Below, piece after piece: positions 32,325-40,878 of a stretch of DNA of 63,015 nucleotides. The position numbers were made by a program, and so were the translations under genes. Under the pieces are notes generated by a model that was not told the origin of the DNA, did no database searches, and saw nothing but the letters and a program-made list of their open reading frames with translations. The stretch's first letter is position 1. Each line of letters starts with the position of its first letter. This DNA is from an uncultured Bacteroidales bacterium (GTDB lineage: Bacteria > Bacteroidota > Bacteroidia > Bacteroidales > Bacteroidaceae). The DNA is taken from positions 1-63,015 of the forward strand of contig CACZXN010000009.1 in assembly GCA_902785075.1 (NCBI GenBank), in the 5' to 3' direction.

Positions 32325-34691
32325 ATGAACAAGATTGTTAGTAAACAGCAATTCAGTGAAAAGGTGTTCAAACTTGAGGTTGAAGCACCACTTATAGCCA
32401 AGTCACGCCGTGCAGGCCATTTCGTAATTGTACGTACAGGCGAGAAGGGTGAGCGTATTCCTCTCACCATTGCCGACAGCGATGTGGAACGCGGCACCAT
32501 CACATTGGTGGTTCAAACCGTAGGATACAGCTCCACAAAGCTTTGCCGCCTAAATGTAGGCGATTATATCACAGACGTAGTAGGCCCATTGGGACAGGCT
32601 ACTCACATCGAGAAGTTCGGTACCGTTGTATGTGCCGGAGGTGGTGTAGGTGTAGCTCCTATGTTGCCTATCATCAAGGCCCTGAAGGAAGCTGGCAACC
32701 GTGTCATCAGTGTGTTGGCAGGACGTACGAAGGAACTCATCATCCTCGAAGACGAAGTACGCAAGCACTCCGATGAGGTCATCATCATGACCGATGACGG
32801 TTCGTATGGACAGAAGGGCGTTGTGACTGTAGGTATTGAGCAGGTGATTCAGCGCGAGAAGGTGGACAAGTGTTTCGCCATCGGACCTGCTATCATGATG
32901 AAGTTCTGCTGTTTGCTGACGAAGAAATATAACGTACCAACCGATGTTTCGCTCAACACCATCATGGTGGATGGAACAGGTATGTGTGGTGCATGTCGTA
33001 TCACCGTAGGCGGTAAGACGAAGTTCGTATGCGTCGACGGTCCTGAGTTCGACGGTCACGAGGTGGACTTCGACGAGATGTTCAAGCGTATGGGTGCCTT
33101 CAAGGCTGCCGAGTTGGAAGAGATGAAGAAGCTGGAGCAGAGCATTTCCGAAGCAAGCGCTACAAATAAGACTAGTGATACTAGCAAGACTAGTCAGACT
33201 AGCATGATTAACCCTGAGGATGGTATCGCCTCCATCGACGAGCTTCTCGACCGCAACACCAACTGGCGTAAGGAGCTGCAGGCAACGATGAAACCCAAAG
33301 ACCGCACGCTGATCGAGCGTTGTGTGATGAGCGAACTCGACCCTGTGTATCGTGCCACAACACGTACGGAAGAAGTAAACCAAGGACTGACTGAAGAGCA
33401 GGCGCTGACAGAAGCCAAGCGTTGTCTCGACTGCCCGACACCATCATGTATGGAAGGCTGTCCTGTCAACATCAATATTCCATCGTTCATCAAAAGCATC
33501 GAACGCGGACACTTCCTCGATGCAGCAAAGGTGCTGAAGAACACTTCATCGCTCCCAGCAGTATGCGGACGTGTATGCCCACAAGAGAAGCAATGCGAAA
33601 GCAAGTGTATCCACATGAAGATGGGTCACAAGCCTGTTGCCATTGGTTACTTGGAACGCTTTGCAGCTGACTACGAGCGCGAGTCGGGCAAGATGGCTTT
33701 GCCTGAATGCAAACCCGCAAACGGCATCAAGATAGCAGTCGTAGGTTCAGGTCCTGCAGGATTAAGTTTCGCAGGCGATATGGCAAAGAACGGATATGAG
33801 GTGACTGTATTCGAAGCCCTCCACGAAATAGGCGGTGTGCTCAAGTATGGTATTCCAGAGTTCCGTCTGCCTAACGCCATTGTCGACGTTGAAATCAACA
33901 ATCTAGAGAAGATTGGCGTGAAGTTCGTTAAAGACTGCATCATCGGTAAGACGATCACCGTAGCCGAACTCGAAGCCCAAGGATTCAAGGGAATCTTCGT
34001 AGCATCAGGTGCAGGTCTGCCAAACTTTATGGGCATCCCTGGCGAGAACAGCACAGGCATCATGTCATCGAACGAATACCTGACACGTGTGAACCTCATG
34101 GACGCATCAAACCCAGAGAGCGATACCCCAATCAACAAAGCAAAGAACGTGATGGTAGTAGGTGGTGGGAACACCGCAATGGACTCATGCCGTACAGCAA
34201 AGCGACTCGGAGCAGAACGCGTATTCATCGCATACCGTCGTAGTGAGGCAGAGATGCCAGCACGACTCGAGGAGGTGAAGCACGCCAAAGAAGAAGGCAT
34301 CGAATTCCTCACCCTCCACAACCCAATCGAATATATCGCAGATGAAAAAGGAAACGTATGCCAAGTACGTTTACAAAAGATGGAACTGGGTGAGCCCGAC
34401 GCATCAGGACGCCGCAGCCCTGTACCAATCGAAGGAGCCATAGAAACCCTCGACATCGATATGGCGATCGTAGCTGTAGGTGTATCACCAAACCCACTCG
34501 TACCGAAATCAATCGAAGGTCTCGAGCTGGGACGCAAGAATACCATCGCAGTAAACGACGATATGCAATCAAGCATACCAACCATCTTCGCAGGTGGCGA
34601 CATCGTACGAGGTGGAGCAACAGTCATCCTCGCAATGGGTGACGGACGCCGTGCAGCCAAAGCAATGGACGAGAAGTTAATGGCTCATTAA
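32325..34691 (+). CDS. NfnA-NfnB-type fusion: DHODB-reductase-like subunit joined to NADPH-dependent glutamate-synthase-like subunit
   Basis: A 788-aa flavoprotein. Residues 1-275 match the ferredoxin-NADP reductase/PyrK-like subunit (NfnA), with a 2Fe-2S Cys set starting C221 and C224 in GMCGACRITVGG. Residues about 305-788 match the GltD/NfnB subunit: two 4Fe-4S motifs (CLDCPTPSCMEGCPVN and CGRVCPQEKQCESKC), then two Rossmann dinucleotide sites (VVGSGPAGLSFAGDMA and VVGGGNTAMDSCRTA). By analogy with NfnAB it could bifurcate electrons between NADPH, NAD and ferredoxin; that is inference. The joining linker (about 277-297) is Ser/Thr/Lys-rich and coded by 9-bp repeats. It is monocistronic, with a -7 box at 32242-32249. 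Confidence 0.92.
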   Translation: MNKIVSKQQFSEKVFKLEVEAPLIAKSRRAGHFVIVRTGEKGERIPLTIADSDVERGTITLVVQTVGYSSTKLCRLNVGDYITDVVGPLGQATHIEKFGTVVCAGGGVGVAPMLPIIKALKEAGNRVISVLAGRTKELIILEDEVRKHSDEVIIMTDDGSYGQKGVVTVGIEQVIQREKVDKCFAIGPAIMMKFCCLLTKKYNVPTDVSLNTIMVDGTGMCGACRITVGGKTKFVCVDGPEFDGHEVDFDEMFKRMGAFKAAELEEMKKLEQSISEASATNKTSDTSKTSQTSMINPEDGIASIDELLDRNTNWRKELQATMKPKDRTLIERCVMSELDPVYRATTRTEEVNQGLTEEQALTEAKRCLDCPTPSCMEGCPVNINIPSFIKSIERGHFLDAAKVLKNTSSLPAVCGRVCPQEKQCESKCIHMKMGHKPVAIGYLERFAADYERESGKMALPECKPANGIKIAVVGSGPAGLSFAGDMAKNGYEVTVFEALHEIGGVLKYGIPEFRLPNAIVDVEINNLEKIGVKFVKDCIIGKTITVAELEAQGFKGIFVASGAGLPNFMGIPGENSTGIMSSNEYLTRVNLMDASNPESDTPINKAKNVMVVGGGNTAMDSCRTAKRLGAERVFIAYRRSEAEMPARLEEVKHAKEEGIEFLTLHNPIEYIADEKGNVCQVRLQKMELGEPDASGRRSPVPIEGAIETLDIDMAIVAVGVSPNPLVPKSIEGLELGRKNTIAVNDDMQSSIPTIFAGGDIVRGGATVILAMGDGRRAAKAMDEKLMAH
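33162..33206. repeat. 9-bp repeats encoding the linker of the NfnA-NfnB fusion
   Basis: ACTAGTGAT, ACTAGCAAG, ACTAGTCAG and ACTAGCATG start at 33171, 33180, 33189 and 33198, after a weaker unit at 33162. They are in frame and encode TSD, TSK, TSQ and TSM. Confidence 0.85.
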
Positions 34692-34693
34692 GT

Positions 34694-34776
34694 TAATAGG
34701 TCATTAGCCCAATAGGCCGCATAAGCCTCATAGGTCTCATTGGTCACATAAGTCACATAAGCCCCATAGGTCCCAT
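34694..34776. repeat. 9-bp tandem array before uridine phosphorylase gene
   Basis: Units CATAAGCCT, CATAGGTCT, CATTGGTCA, CATAAGTCA, CATAAGCCC and CATAGGTCC start every 9 bp from 34720. Weaker units reach back to the stop codon of the fusion gene. The array fills most of the 107-bp gap before ATG 34799. No other signal is seen there. Confidence 0.8.
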
Positions 34777-34798
34777 TCCAAAATAATTCCCAAACCGC

Positions 34799-35677
34799 AT
34801 GAAGTATTTCGCACCTTCTGAACTGATAATCAATGAAGATGGAAGTGCATTCCACCTTCACATCAAGCCAGAACAACTGGCAGATAAGGTAGTGATGTGT
34901 GGCGATCCCGACAGAGTGAACATCATCGCCTCTTTCTTCGACACAAAGGAATGCGACGTGCAAAGCCGTGAGTTCCACACAATTACAGGAACCTACAAAG
35001 GCAAGCGTATCACAGCCATTTCACATGGTATCGGATGCGACAACATCGATATCGTAACTACAGAACTCGATGCTCTGAAAAACATCGATTTCAAGACACG
35101 CCAACAGAAAGAGGAGCTGACACAGATGGATTTGGTGCGTATCGGCACATGTGGCGGACTGCAAGCCTACACAACTGTAGGGACCTTCGTATGCAGCGAG
35201 AAATCCATAGGATTCGAAGGACTGCTCAACTACTACGCAGGACGCGATGAGATATGTGACTTGGAATTCGAGAAGGCCTTTACGGAACATCTCGGATGGG
35301 ACTATCACAATCTGCCTTCGCCCTACGTAGTCGATAACGACCATTCGCTATTGGAGCAGATTTATACAGAAGGTGTGGGAATGATACGTGGAGTGACCAT
35401 CTCATGCGGCGGATTCTATGGTCCCCAAGGACGAGCCATCCGCATTCCTCTTTCCGACCCACAACGTAATGAGAAGATATGCAGTTTCGAGTGGAATGGT
35501 TACCGAATCACCAATTTCGAGATGGAAAGTGCAGCATTAGCAGGCCTAAGCAAACACCTCGGACATCGTGCCCTCACCGTCTGCTTGGTCGTTGCTAACC
35601 GCATAGCACACGAAGCCAACACAAACTATAAGAACCAAATTGGCGACTTGATAAAGATAGTATTGGATAAAATATAA
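34799..35677 (+). CDS. Nucleoside phosphorylase (uridine phosphorylase-like)
   Basis: A 292-aa NP-1-family enzyme. VVMCGDPDRVNII is the phosphate-binding GDPxR motif, RIGTCGGLQ the GTxG motif, and RITNFEMESAALAGLS the ribose-binding Met-Glu-Ser motif. It catalyses phosphorolysis of uridine, or possibly another nucleoside, to base and ribose-1-phosphate in the cytosol. It is somewhat longer than E. coli Udp (253 aa). It lies 36 bp before the KDPG aldolase gene, so the two may be one unit. Confidence 0.85.
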   Translation: MKYFAPSELIINEDGSAFHLHIKPEQLADKVVMCGDPDRVNIIASFFDTKECDVQSREFHTITGTYKGKRITAISHGIGCDNIDIVTTELDALKNIDFKTRQQKEELTQMDLVRIGTCGGLQAYTTVGTFVCSEKSIGFEGLLNYYAGRDEICDLEFEKAFTEHLGWDYHNLPSPYVVDNDHSLLEQIYTEGVGMIRGVTISCGGFYGPQGRAIRIPLSDPQRNEKICSFEWNGYRITNFEMESAALAGLSKHLGHRALTVCLVVANRIAHEANTNYKNQIGDLIKIVLDKI

Positions 35678-35713
35678 TTAGAATAATCAGAATTTTAGAA
35701 CTATCAGATATTT

Positions 35714-36382
35714 ATGGCAAAATTCGATAAACTCGCCGTTATGGCAAAGATTGGCAAGACAGGCATGGTTCCTGTGTTCTACCACAAAGACGCAGAAGTA
35801 GCAAAGCATGTTATCAAGGCGTGCTATGATGGAGGCGTTCGTGCCTTCGAATTCACGAATCGTGGTGACTTTGCCCACGAGGTATTTGCAGAATGCGTGA
35901 AGTATGCAGCAAAGGAATGTCCAGAATTAGCAATAGGAGTAGGAAGTGTGGTTGATGCACCAACAGCAGCCCTTTACATTCAACTCGGTGCTTGCTTCAT
36001 TGTTGGTCCTTTGTTCAATCCGGAAATCGCACCTGTATGCAATCGCCGACTTATCCCCTACTGCCCAGGATGCGGTAGTGTGAGCGAAGTCGGTAAAGCA
36101 CAAGAACTGGGATGCGATCTCTGCAAGGTGTTCCCAGGTGATGTGTATGGACCAGCATTTGTAAAAGGCATGAAAGCTCCGATGCCATGGTCAAAAATCA
36201 TGGTGACAGGTGGAGTCGCTCCAACCGAAGAAAACCTCACATCATGGTTCAAAGCAGGAGTTTACTGCGTAGGTATGGGTAGCAAACTCTTTCCCAAAGA
36301 CAAAGTTGAATCTCAAGACTGGCAATATGTCACAGACAAATGCCACGAATGTCTTGAGATTATCAAGAAAGCAAAAGCTTAG
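35714..36382 (+). CDS. eda: 2-dehydro-3-deoxy-phosphogluconate / 4-hydroxy-2-oxoglutarate aldolase
   Basis: A 222-aa class I aldolase (Eda/KDPG aldolase family). Schiff-base K138 is in [13 protein letters not shown]. The general-base Glu is in RAFEFTNRG, the phosphate-binding [23 protein letters not shown] block is present, and [10 protein letters not shown] lies near the end. It splits KDPG into pyruvate and glyceraldehyde-3-phosphate, serving uronate or gluconate degradation. Its last 4 bases overlap the 3' end of the convergent Dabb gene. Confidence 0.92.
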   Translation: MAKFDKLAVMAKIGKTGMVPVFYHKDAEVAKHVIKACYDGGVRAFEFTNRGDFAHEVFAECVKYAAKECPELAIGVGSVVDAPTAALYIQLGACFIVGPLFNPEIAPVCNRRLIPYCPGCGSVSEVGKAQELGCDLCKVFPGDVYGPAFVKGMKAPMPWSKIMVTGGVAPTEENLTSWFKAGVYCVGMGSKLFPKDKVESQDWQYVTDKCHECLEIIKKAKA

Positions 36383-36684
36383 ATTACGTAGTCCAGACAC
36401 GAACGCTGGACAGTATAAGGACGTACTTTTGTATTTGCCACCTCCACATGAGCAGGATGTGTGGCATATTTTTTTAATGCCTCTTCTGACTCAAGGGTGC
36501 TATCGAGCATCACATCAACATTAGACGAATCAAGACGACCGTCAATATTCACTTTTACATCTATTAATCCAGGAACGACACCTTTAAGGCCTTCCAATCC
36601 CTGCTTGATTCCTGCTTTGACAGACAGCTTTTCACTGTCTGTCAAATCCGGATTAAGTTTCCAAAGAATGATATGCTTTACCAT
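36379..36684 (-). CDS. Dabb family stress-responsive alpha/beta-barrel protein
   Basis: A 101-aa dimeric alpha-beta barrel domain protein. [11 protein letters not shown] is the canonical first strand of Dabb proteins, and [28 protein letters not shown] is the usual end (YxxHPxHxxV...R...DY). Family roles vary: stress response or small enzyme. It lies 23 bp downstream of the dockerin protein gene on the same strand and overlaps the eda end by 4 bp. Confidence 0.88.
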   Translation of the reverse strand: MVKHIILWKLNPDLTDSEKLSVKAGIKQGLEGLKGVVPGLIDVKVNIDGRLDSSNVDVMLDSTLESEEALKKYATHPAHVEVANTKVRPYTVQRSCLDYVI

Positions 36685-36707
36685 ATATAATGATTACTTT
36701 ATTATTT

Positions 36708-38663
36708 TTATTGGTTGCTTATCGTTTCATAAATCATCAATACGTCTTGGGTATCTATGACTTTATCACCATTGACATCAGCACGATAATCGAAAGTACT
36801 AGCCTGTATCACTCCGTATACGGCAAGCACATCCTGAGTATCTACAATACCATCCCCATTGACATCCTCAGCCTGTCCTGAAGCAGTCTCAACATCGTCT
36901 GTATTCACAACATAGTATTGGATGGCATCCCTGAAAGGAATAACAAATACATTAACATTATATATACCACCTTCCTTGAAGACATCCTGCAAATTAGAGA
37001 AGTTGTCACGAATCACCACGTCTGTTGTGCCATCAGTTAAAGTATAATTAGTCTTGTTTGAAACAACCTCTTCTGACTTATATGATAGCCCCTCAAAACG
37101 GATGTACTTGCTAGCATCAGTAGCTGTAACATCAGCAGCAGCAACTTTTGTTGCTGTTACGGCATTGCCTTGACTCTCAACTTTTACACCTTCCCACTTA
37201 TTGCTTACAGAAATTTCAGGCAGACCATTGTATGAATAGAGTTTGCCCTCAATACTACCACTAATAATTTCTCCTTTAACAAATCCCGAATTTGAGCCAT
37301 AAAGAAGGAATGCACCTGTTTCATCGCTCACAAATACATTAGAGCCATTAACACCTGTCACAAGCAGATTTGTAGTCTTAAACATAACAACAGGAGCATT
37401 GTTCGAACTTGTAGCTGTACAATTCTTAAGGAGTTCGGCAATTGTGGTATATACAACTTGCTTGTTGATGGTTATTACAGAAGTAGATACCACACTCATA
37501 TTATCATCATCGTCAACGTATACAGCCTTCACCGTTGTTGTCTTTGACACCGTGAATGGAGCCTCATATACATTTGACGACTCAGTTGGTTCGCTTCCAT
37601 CAACCGTATAATAAATAGTATAGTTGTTGCCTGTGGGATCTACAATCGTTACCATCTGGTCTGTATCGTAGGTTCCTGTAGCAGGGGTGATGGTAGGTCC
37701 AGCCTTTTCTTCTTTTTTTACCGAAATAGAACCGCCTCCCTTAATATCCACGCTCTTAATCTCATAAGAACCAGCAGATGAAGTCGTACTCGTATAGACA
37801 ATTGCCAACTGAACAGCATCCTTTCCTGCATACTCAGAGATGTCAACTGCAGACTCGTTGAAGTTCCAATTGTTACCTGCAGGCCATTGCAATACTTCCA
37901 CCTTCTTCCACGTCTGTCCTCCATCTATAGTTGCACAGAACGAAACTTGATCGGACACAGCACCAGCAAACTTATTACCCGCATGGTTGATTGTCATTTC
38001 AAGCTCTGAAGCCTTCGACATGTCAAAGACAGGAGACAACAACCACGATTCAGACTCATTGCTTGCATTCGTATAAGCGGTTGCAACATAACCATATGAT
38101 GTGCTGGGTTTCCAAACGTATGACAAATCGCCAGTCAACTTCTTATCGTCAATGCTCCATCCATCTTGTGATGAGGTGAAGGCAATAGAATAAAGGGTAG
38201 ACTTAACCACATGTCCAGCTTCAGTAGACACTTCCACTTTACTGATTTGAGTATTCTTGGAAACAGCAAAGGTAATCTTATTAGCGTTACCTGTCCATTC
38301 CTTGCCGGACAATTCGCCTATATCAACAGAAACATTCCAATTTGTGTTGCCTGTAAACTTTATATAAGTAATTGGGGCACCACTAGATTCAATAATAAAC
38401 GATTCAGAATAAAGTCTCAAACGTGGAGAGCTACCCCAAATACGATTGGCCGTACCACCTTGTGCAGGCATAACCGTAAAACTGATGTCGCCTATCTTTG
38501 CAGTAGTTACCTCTGTAAAGTCTCCATCATGACTATCGTTAGACGATTCTCCTAAGGCAGGGAATAAAGTTTTGATGTCATTATCAAAATCAAAGACCAC
38601 TTCACCTGCAAACATACACACACTCATGAAGAGTGCCAAGATTGATAGTAATAATTTCTTCAT
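36708..38663 (-). CDS. Secreted multidomain protein with chitobiase-type and OB-like domains and a dockerin-like end
   Basis: A 651-aa exported protein (signal peptide 1-19). Residues about 20-165 and 165-315 look like carbohydrate-binding or choice-of-anchor-J-like beta sandwiches (the second contains SWLLSPVFDMS). About 325-400 is a chitobiase/hexosaminidase C-terminal-type repeat (IYYTVDGSEPTESSNVYEAPF). About 410-590 is an OB-fold or DUF5689-like stretch (FVSDETGAFLLYG). The end has two dockerin EF-hand-like repeats (DVNGDGIVDTQDVLAVYGVI and DVNGDKVIDTQDVLMIYETI). No catalytic domain is recognised. It is 28 bp after a secreted nuclease/phosphatase-like gene and probably acts with it at the surface. 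Confidence 0.75.
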   Translation of the reverse strand: MKKLLLSILALFMSVCMFAGEVVFDFDNDIKTLFPALGESSNDSHDGDFTEVTTAKIGDISFTVMPAQGGTANRIWGSSPRLRLYSESFIIESSGAPITYIKFTGNTNWNVSVDIGELSGKEWTGNANKITFAVSKNTQISKVEVSTEAGHVVKSTLYSIAFTSSQDGWSIDDKKLTGDLSYVWKPSTSYGYVATAYTNASNESESWLLSPVFDMSKASELEMTINHAGNKFAGAVSDQVSFCATIDGGQTWKKVEVLQWPAGNNWNFNESAVDISEYAGKDAVQLAIVYTSTTSSAGSYEIKSVDIKGGGSISVKKEEKAGPTITPATGTYDTDQMVTIVDPTGNNYTIYYTVDGSEPTESSNVYEAPFTVSKTTTVKAVYVDDDDNMSVVSTSVITINKQVVYTTIAELLKNCTATSSNNAPVVMFKTTNLLVTGVNGSNVFVSDETGAFLLYGSNSGFVKGEIISGSIEGKLYSYNGLPEISVSNKWEGVKVESQGNAVTATKVAAADVTATDASKYIRFEGLSYKSEEVVSNKTNYTLTDGTTDVVIRDNFSNLQDVFKEGGIYNVNVFVIPFRDAIQYYVVNTDDVETASGQAEDVNGDGIVDTQDVLAVYGVIQASTFDYRADVNGDKVIDTQDVLMIYETISNQ

Positions 38664-38691
38664 AACAATAATTTATAATTTACTTTTTAAT

Positions 38692-39777
38692 TTAATTCTG
38701 TACTTCCTTTACAAGGAAAATCTGTGTAGGCAGGTGGTCACTATAGCCGTTGAGCCATACTCCACTTGCATTGGTACGCTTTGGTGCACCTTTCGTTTTT
38801 CCTTCTTGTGTGATTAGAAAATCACGCAAATAAATCTCGTGCTTGCGGAACTTTAACGTAGAATAGTCCGTCACGCCATCAGGATTGAGAAGATTCTCTG
38901 ATATGATAATCTGGTCGAACAAGTTCCACTTGCCATCATAAAGCAATGTACCCTGCCCCACTTTATATAGAGTTTCATACCAAGGATTGAACATGTCTCC
39001 TAGTTTACAATCTTTCTTATTATGTTTTGCTCCTAGTGCTTTTGTCACACTCTTATCCTTGGGGTCATCGTTCAAGTCACCCATCACAACAACTCTCTCC
39101 GCAGGATTAGCAGCAAAGATTGAGTCAATCATTTTTCGCACTTGACGACCAGCCATCTCACGGAATTCACTTTCAGCTGCACGTGATGGCCAGTGATTAA
39201 CAATGAAGCTAATTTTATCACCTGCAATTGTACCACTTGCAATCAAAAAACCTCGAGTAGCACGTGTTGTATCACCATTCTCGTAAATATAATGTGTCAG
39301 ATGGTAGTGTTCCAACTTGAAAATTGCTGGATTATAGAAAAATGCACAATCTACACCACGCATGTCTGGACCTTCAACATGGATGATATCCCATCCCTTA
39401 TCCTTCAATGCGGGTTCTTTCAGTAAATCTTCAAGCACCCTACGATTCTCCACTTCCGACAATCCGATGATAGCAGGACTTTTACACACTTTTTGCAAAC
39501 CTGACTTCATCGTCATCTCTGTTCCAAGATTTGCTAAGACCTGAGCCATATTCTTCAGTTTGCTTGAATACTTCAAAGCCCCCCATCGATTAGTACCATT
39601 AGGCAGATACTCATAATCGTTCTTACCTTCGTCGTGAATAGTATCGAACAGATTTTCAAGATTGTAAAAAGCGACTCCATACACTTGTAATGTTTTATCG
39701 TCCTCAGACTCTGGATGCCATGAGATGATTGACAAAACAACCATCACCATTAAAAAAGAAAGAATACTTTTTTTCAT
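38692..39777 (-). CDS. Secreted endonuclease/exonuclease/phosphatase (EEP) family protein
   Basis: A 361-aa exported EEP-fold protein (signal peptide about 1-19). AFYNLENLFDT is the metal-binding Asn/Glu start, IIGLSEVENRRVLEDLL holds the catalytic Glu, VNHWPSRAA has the conserved Asn-His, GDLNDDP the DxN motif, and GYSDHLPTQIFL the terminal S-D-H catalytic motif. It should hydrolyse phosphodiesters outside the cytoplasm, perhaps DNA. An upstream GTG in frame is rejected in favour of ATG 39777. It heads a two-gene unit under the promoter at 39805-39834. Confidence 0.88.
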   Translation of the reverse strand: MKKSILSFLMVMVVLSIISWHPESEDDKTLQVYGVAFYNLENLFDTIHDEGKNDYEYLPNGTNRWGALKYSSKLKNMAQVLANLGTEMTMKSGLQKVCKSPAIIGLSEVENRRVLEDLLKEPALKDKGWDIIHVEGPDMRGVDCAFFYNPAIFKLEHYHLTHYIYENGDTTRATRGFLIASGTIAGDKISFIVNHWPSRAAESEFREMAGRQVRKMIDSIFAANPAERVVVMGDLNDDPKDKSVTKALGAKHNKKDCKLGDMFNPWYETLYKVGQGTLLYDGKWNLFDQIIISENLLNPDGVTDYSTLKFRKHEIYLRDFLITQEGKTKGAPKRTNASGVWLNGYSDHLPTQIFLVKEVQN

Positions 39778-39804
39778 ATCTAACACAACATTTTAATTTC
39801 CCTA

Positions 39805-39834
39805 CAAAAGTAATACTTATTTTTAAAACTACAA
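39805..39834 (-). promoter_or_regulatory. Promoter of EEP-dockerin protein unit
   Basis: Minus-strand TTG (39832-39834), a 19-bp spacer and TACTTTTG (39805-39812), an exact consensus match 28 nt from the start codon. Confidence 0.8.
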
Positions 39835-39915
39835 AACCCATACCAAACAAAATGACTTTTTTCTTTACTATTGCGTTAAATTATTAAAAATATAAGGTGT
39901 TCGAGCCATAAAATT

Positions 39916-39945
39916 TTGTTGATATGTTTTTTTTAAGTAATTTTG
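39916..39945 (+). promoter_or_regulatory. Promoter of DUF4468-porin operon
   Basis: TTG (39916-39918), a 19-bp spacer and TAATTTTG (39938-39945), an exact consensus match. The predicted start is about 20 nt before ATG 39977. Confidence 0.8.
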
Positions 39946-39976
39946 CAACGTAATAAAATTGATAAAAGATAAAGAC

Positions 39977-40618
39977 ATGAAAAAATTGATAATGACATTA
40001 ATGGTAGCTATGCTTCCATGTTGCATAAATGCACAGACTGCAGGTATTTTCGGGAAAAAGAACTCAACTACTAAGGTGACAGACTTCACGCCTTACATGC
40101 AAGGTGCCGTCCCTGTAGAAAATGGTTTGGTCACATTCTCCAAAACAATAGTAGCAACAAACAAAAACAAAGATGATCTTTATCGTAAGATTGCCTCTTG
40201 GGCATCAGCTCGTTACATGCCAAACATTGAAAATGGGAAATGGACAGACAACGATTATTTCCGTAATTTGGCATATTCTTCTGTAAAGACTTCAAACGAA
40301 AACAAGTCACAGATCATCTGTCAAGGTAATGAAGAAATTGTCTTCTCCAACAAAATTCTTGAACGCGACTATGCAGAAATTGAGTACAAACTCTATATCA
40401 ATGTCAGTGATGGTTTGGTGAAAGCCACATTAACAAATATTGCCTATGTATATACTTTCACTTCAGAAAGAGAACATGTGACGGCAGAAGAATACATTAC
40501 TGACGAAAATGCGTTTAACAAAAAAGGAAACTTCATTAAACAGAACCGCAAATTCAGGGTGAAGACTGTTGACCTTGCCAACGAACTCTTCACAGAAATT
40601 GAGACAGTCATCAAATGA
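39977..40618 (+). CDS. DUF4468 domain exported protein
   Basis: A 213-aa protein with a signal peptide (MKKLIMTLMVAMLPCCINAQ). The rest resembles DUF4468 proteins (TBP-like fold): VENGLVTFSKTIVA, KSQIICQGNEEIVF and the YKLYINVSDGLVKATLTNI strand pairs. Function is unknown. ATG 39977 is preferred because the in-frame ATG at 39959 would lie almost at the transcription start. Its stop overlaps the next start by 4 bp (ATGA), so translation is coupled to the small membrane protein and then the porin. Confidence 0.78.
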   Translation: MKKLIMTLMVAMLPCCINAQTAGIFGKKNSTTKVTDFTPYMQGAVPVENGLVTFSKTIVATNKNKDDLYRKIASWASARYMPNIENGKWTDNDYFRNLAYSSVKTSNENKSQIICQGNEEIVFSNKILERDYAEIEYKLYINVSDGLVKATLTNIAYVYTFTSEREHVTAEEYITDENAFNKKGNFIKQNRKFRVKTVDLANELFTEIETVIK

Positions 40619-40878
40619 AAGCCGACGAAGTAGACAAAATAATTTCAGAAGCACTCGAAAAGGATCGTCAGCAACGTTCGTACAGAAGAAGTGGACGAAG
40701 CAAAAAAGATTCCATCCAGACAGTTCGTAAAGTATTGAACATTATCTTTATGATTGGCTTTCTGGCTGCTATCATTGTCTATTTCGCGATTCCAGAGAAC
40801 AGAATTCTGTTTTTCTGTCTGGGATTTGGAGCTATGCTTATCAAAATCGTTGAATTCTTCTTACGATTCATGTTCTAA
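40615..40878 (+). CDS. Small membrane protein in porin operon
   Basis: An 87-aa protein with a charged N-terminal half (DEVDKIISEALEKDRQQRSYRRSGRSKKD) and two hydrophobic helices (VLNIIFMIGFLAAIIVYFAI and ILFFCLGFGAMLIKIVEFFL). I do not recognise the family. It overlaps the upstream gene by 4 bp and the next gene starts at the base after its stop, a tightly packed operon. Confidence 0.65.
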   Translation: MKADEVDKIISEALEKDRQQRSYRRSGRSKKDSIQTVRKVLNIIFMIGFLAAIIVYFAIPENRILFFCLGFGAMLIKIVEFFLRFMF

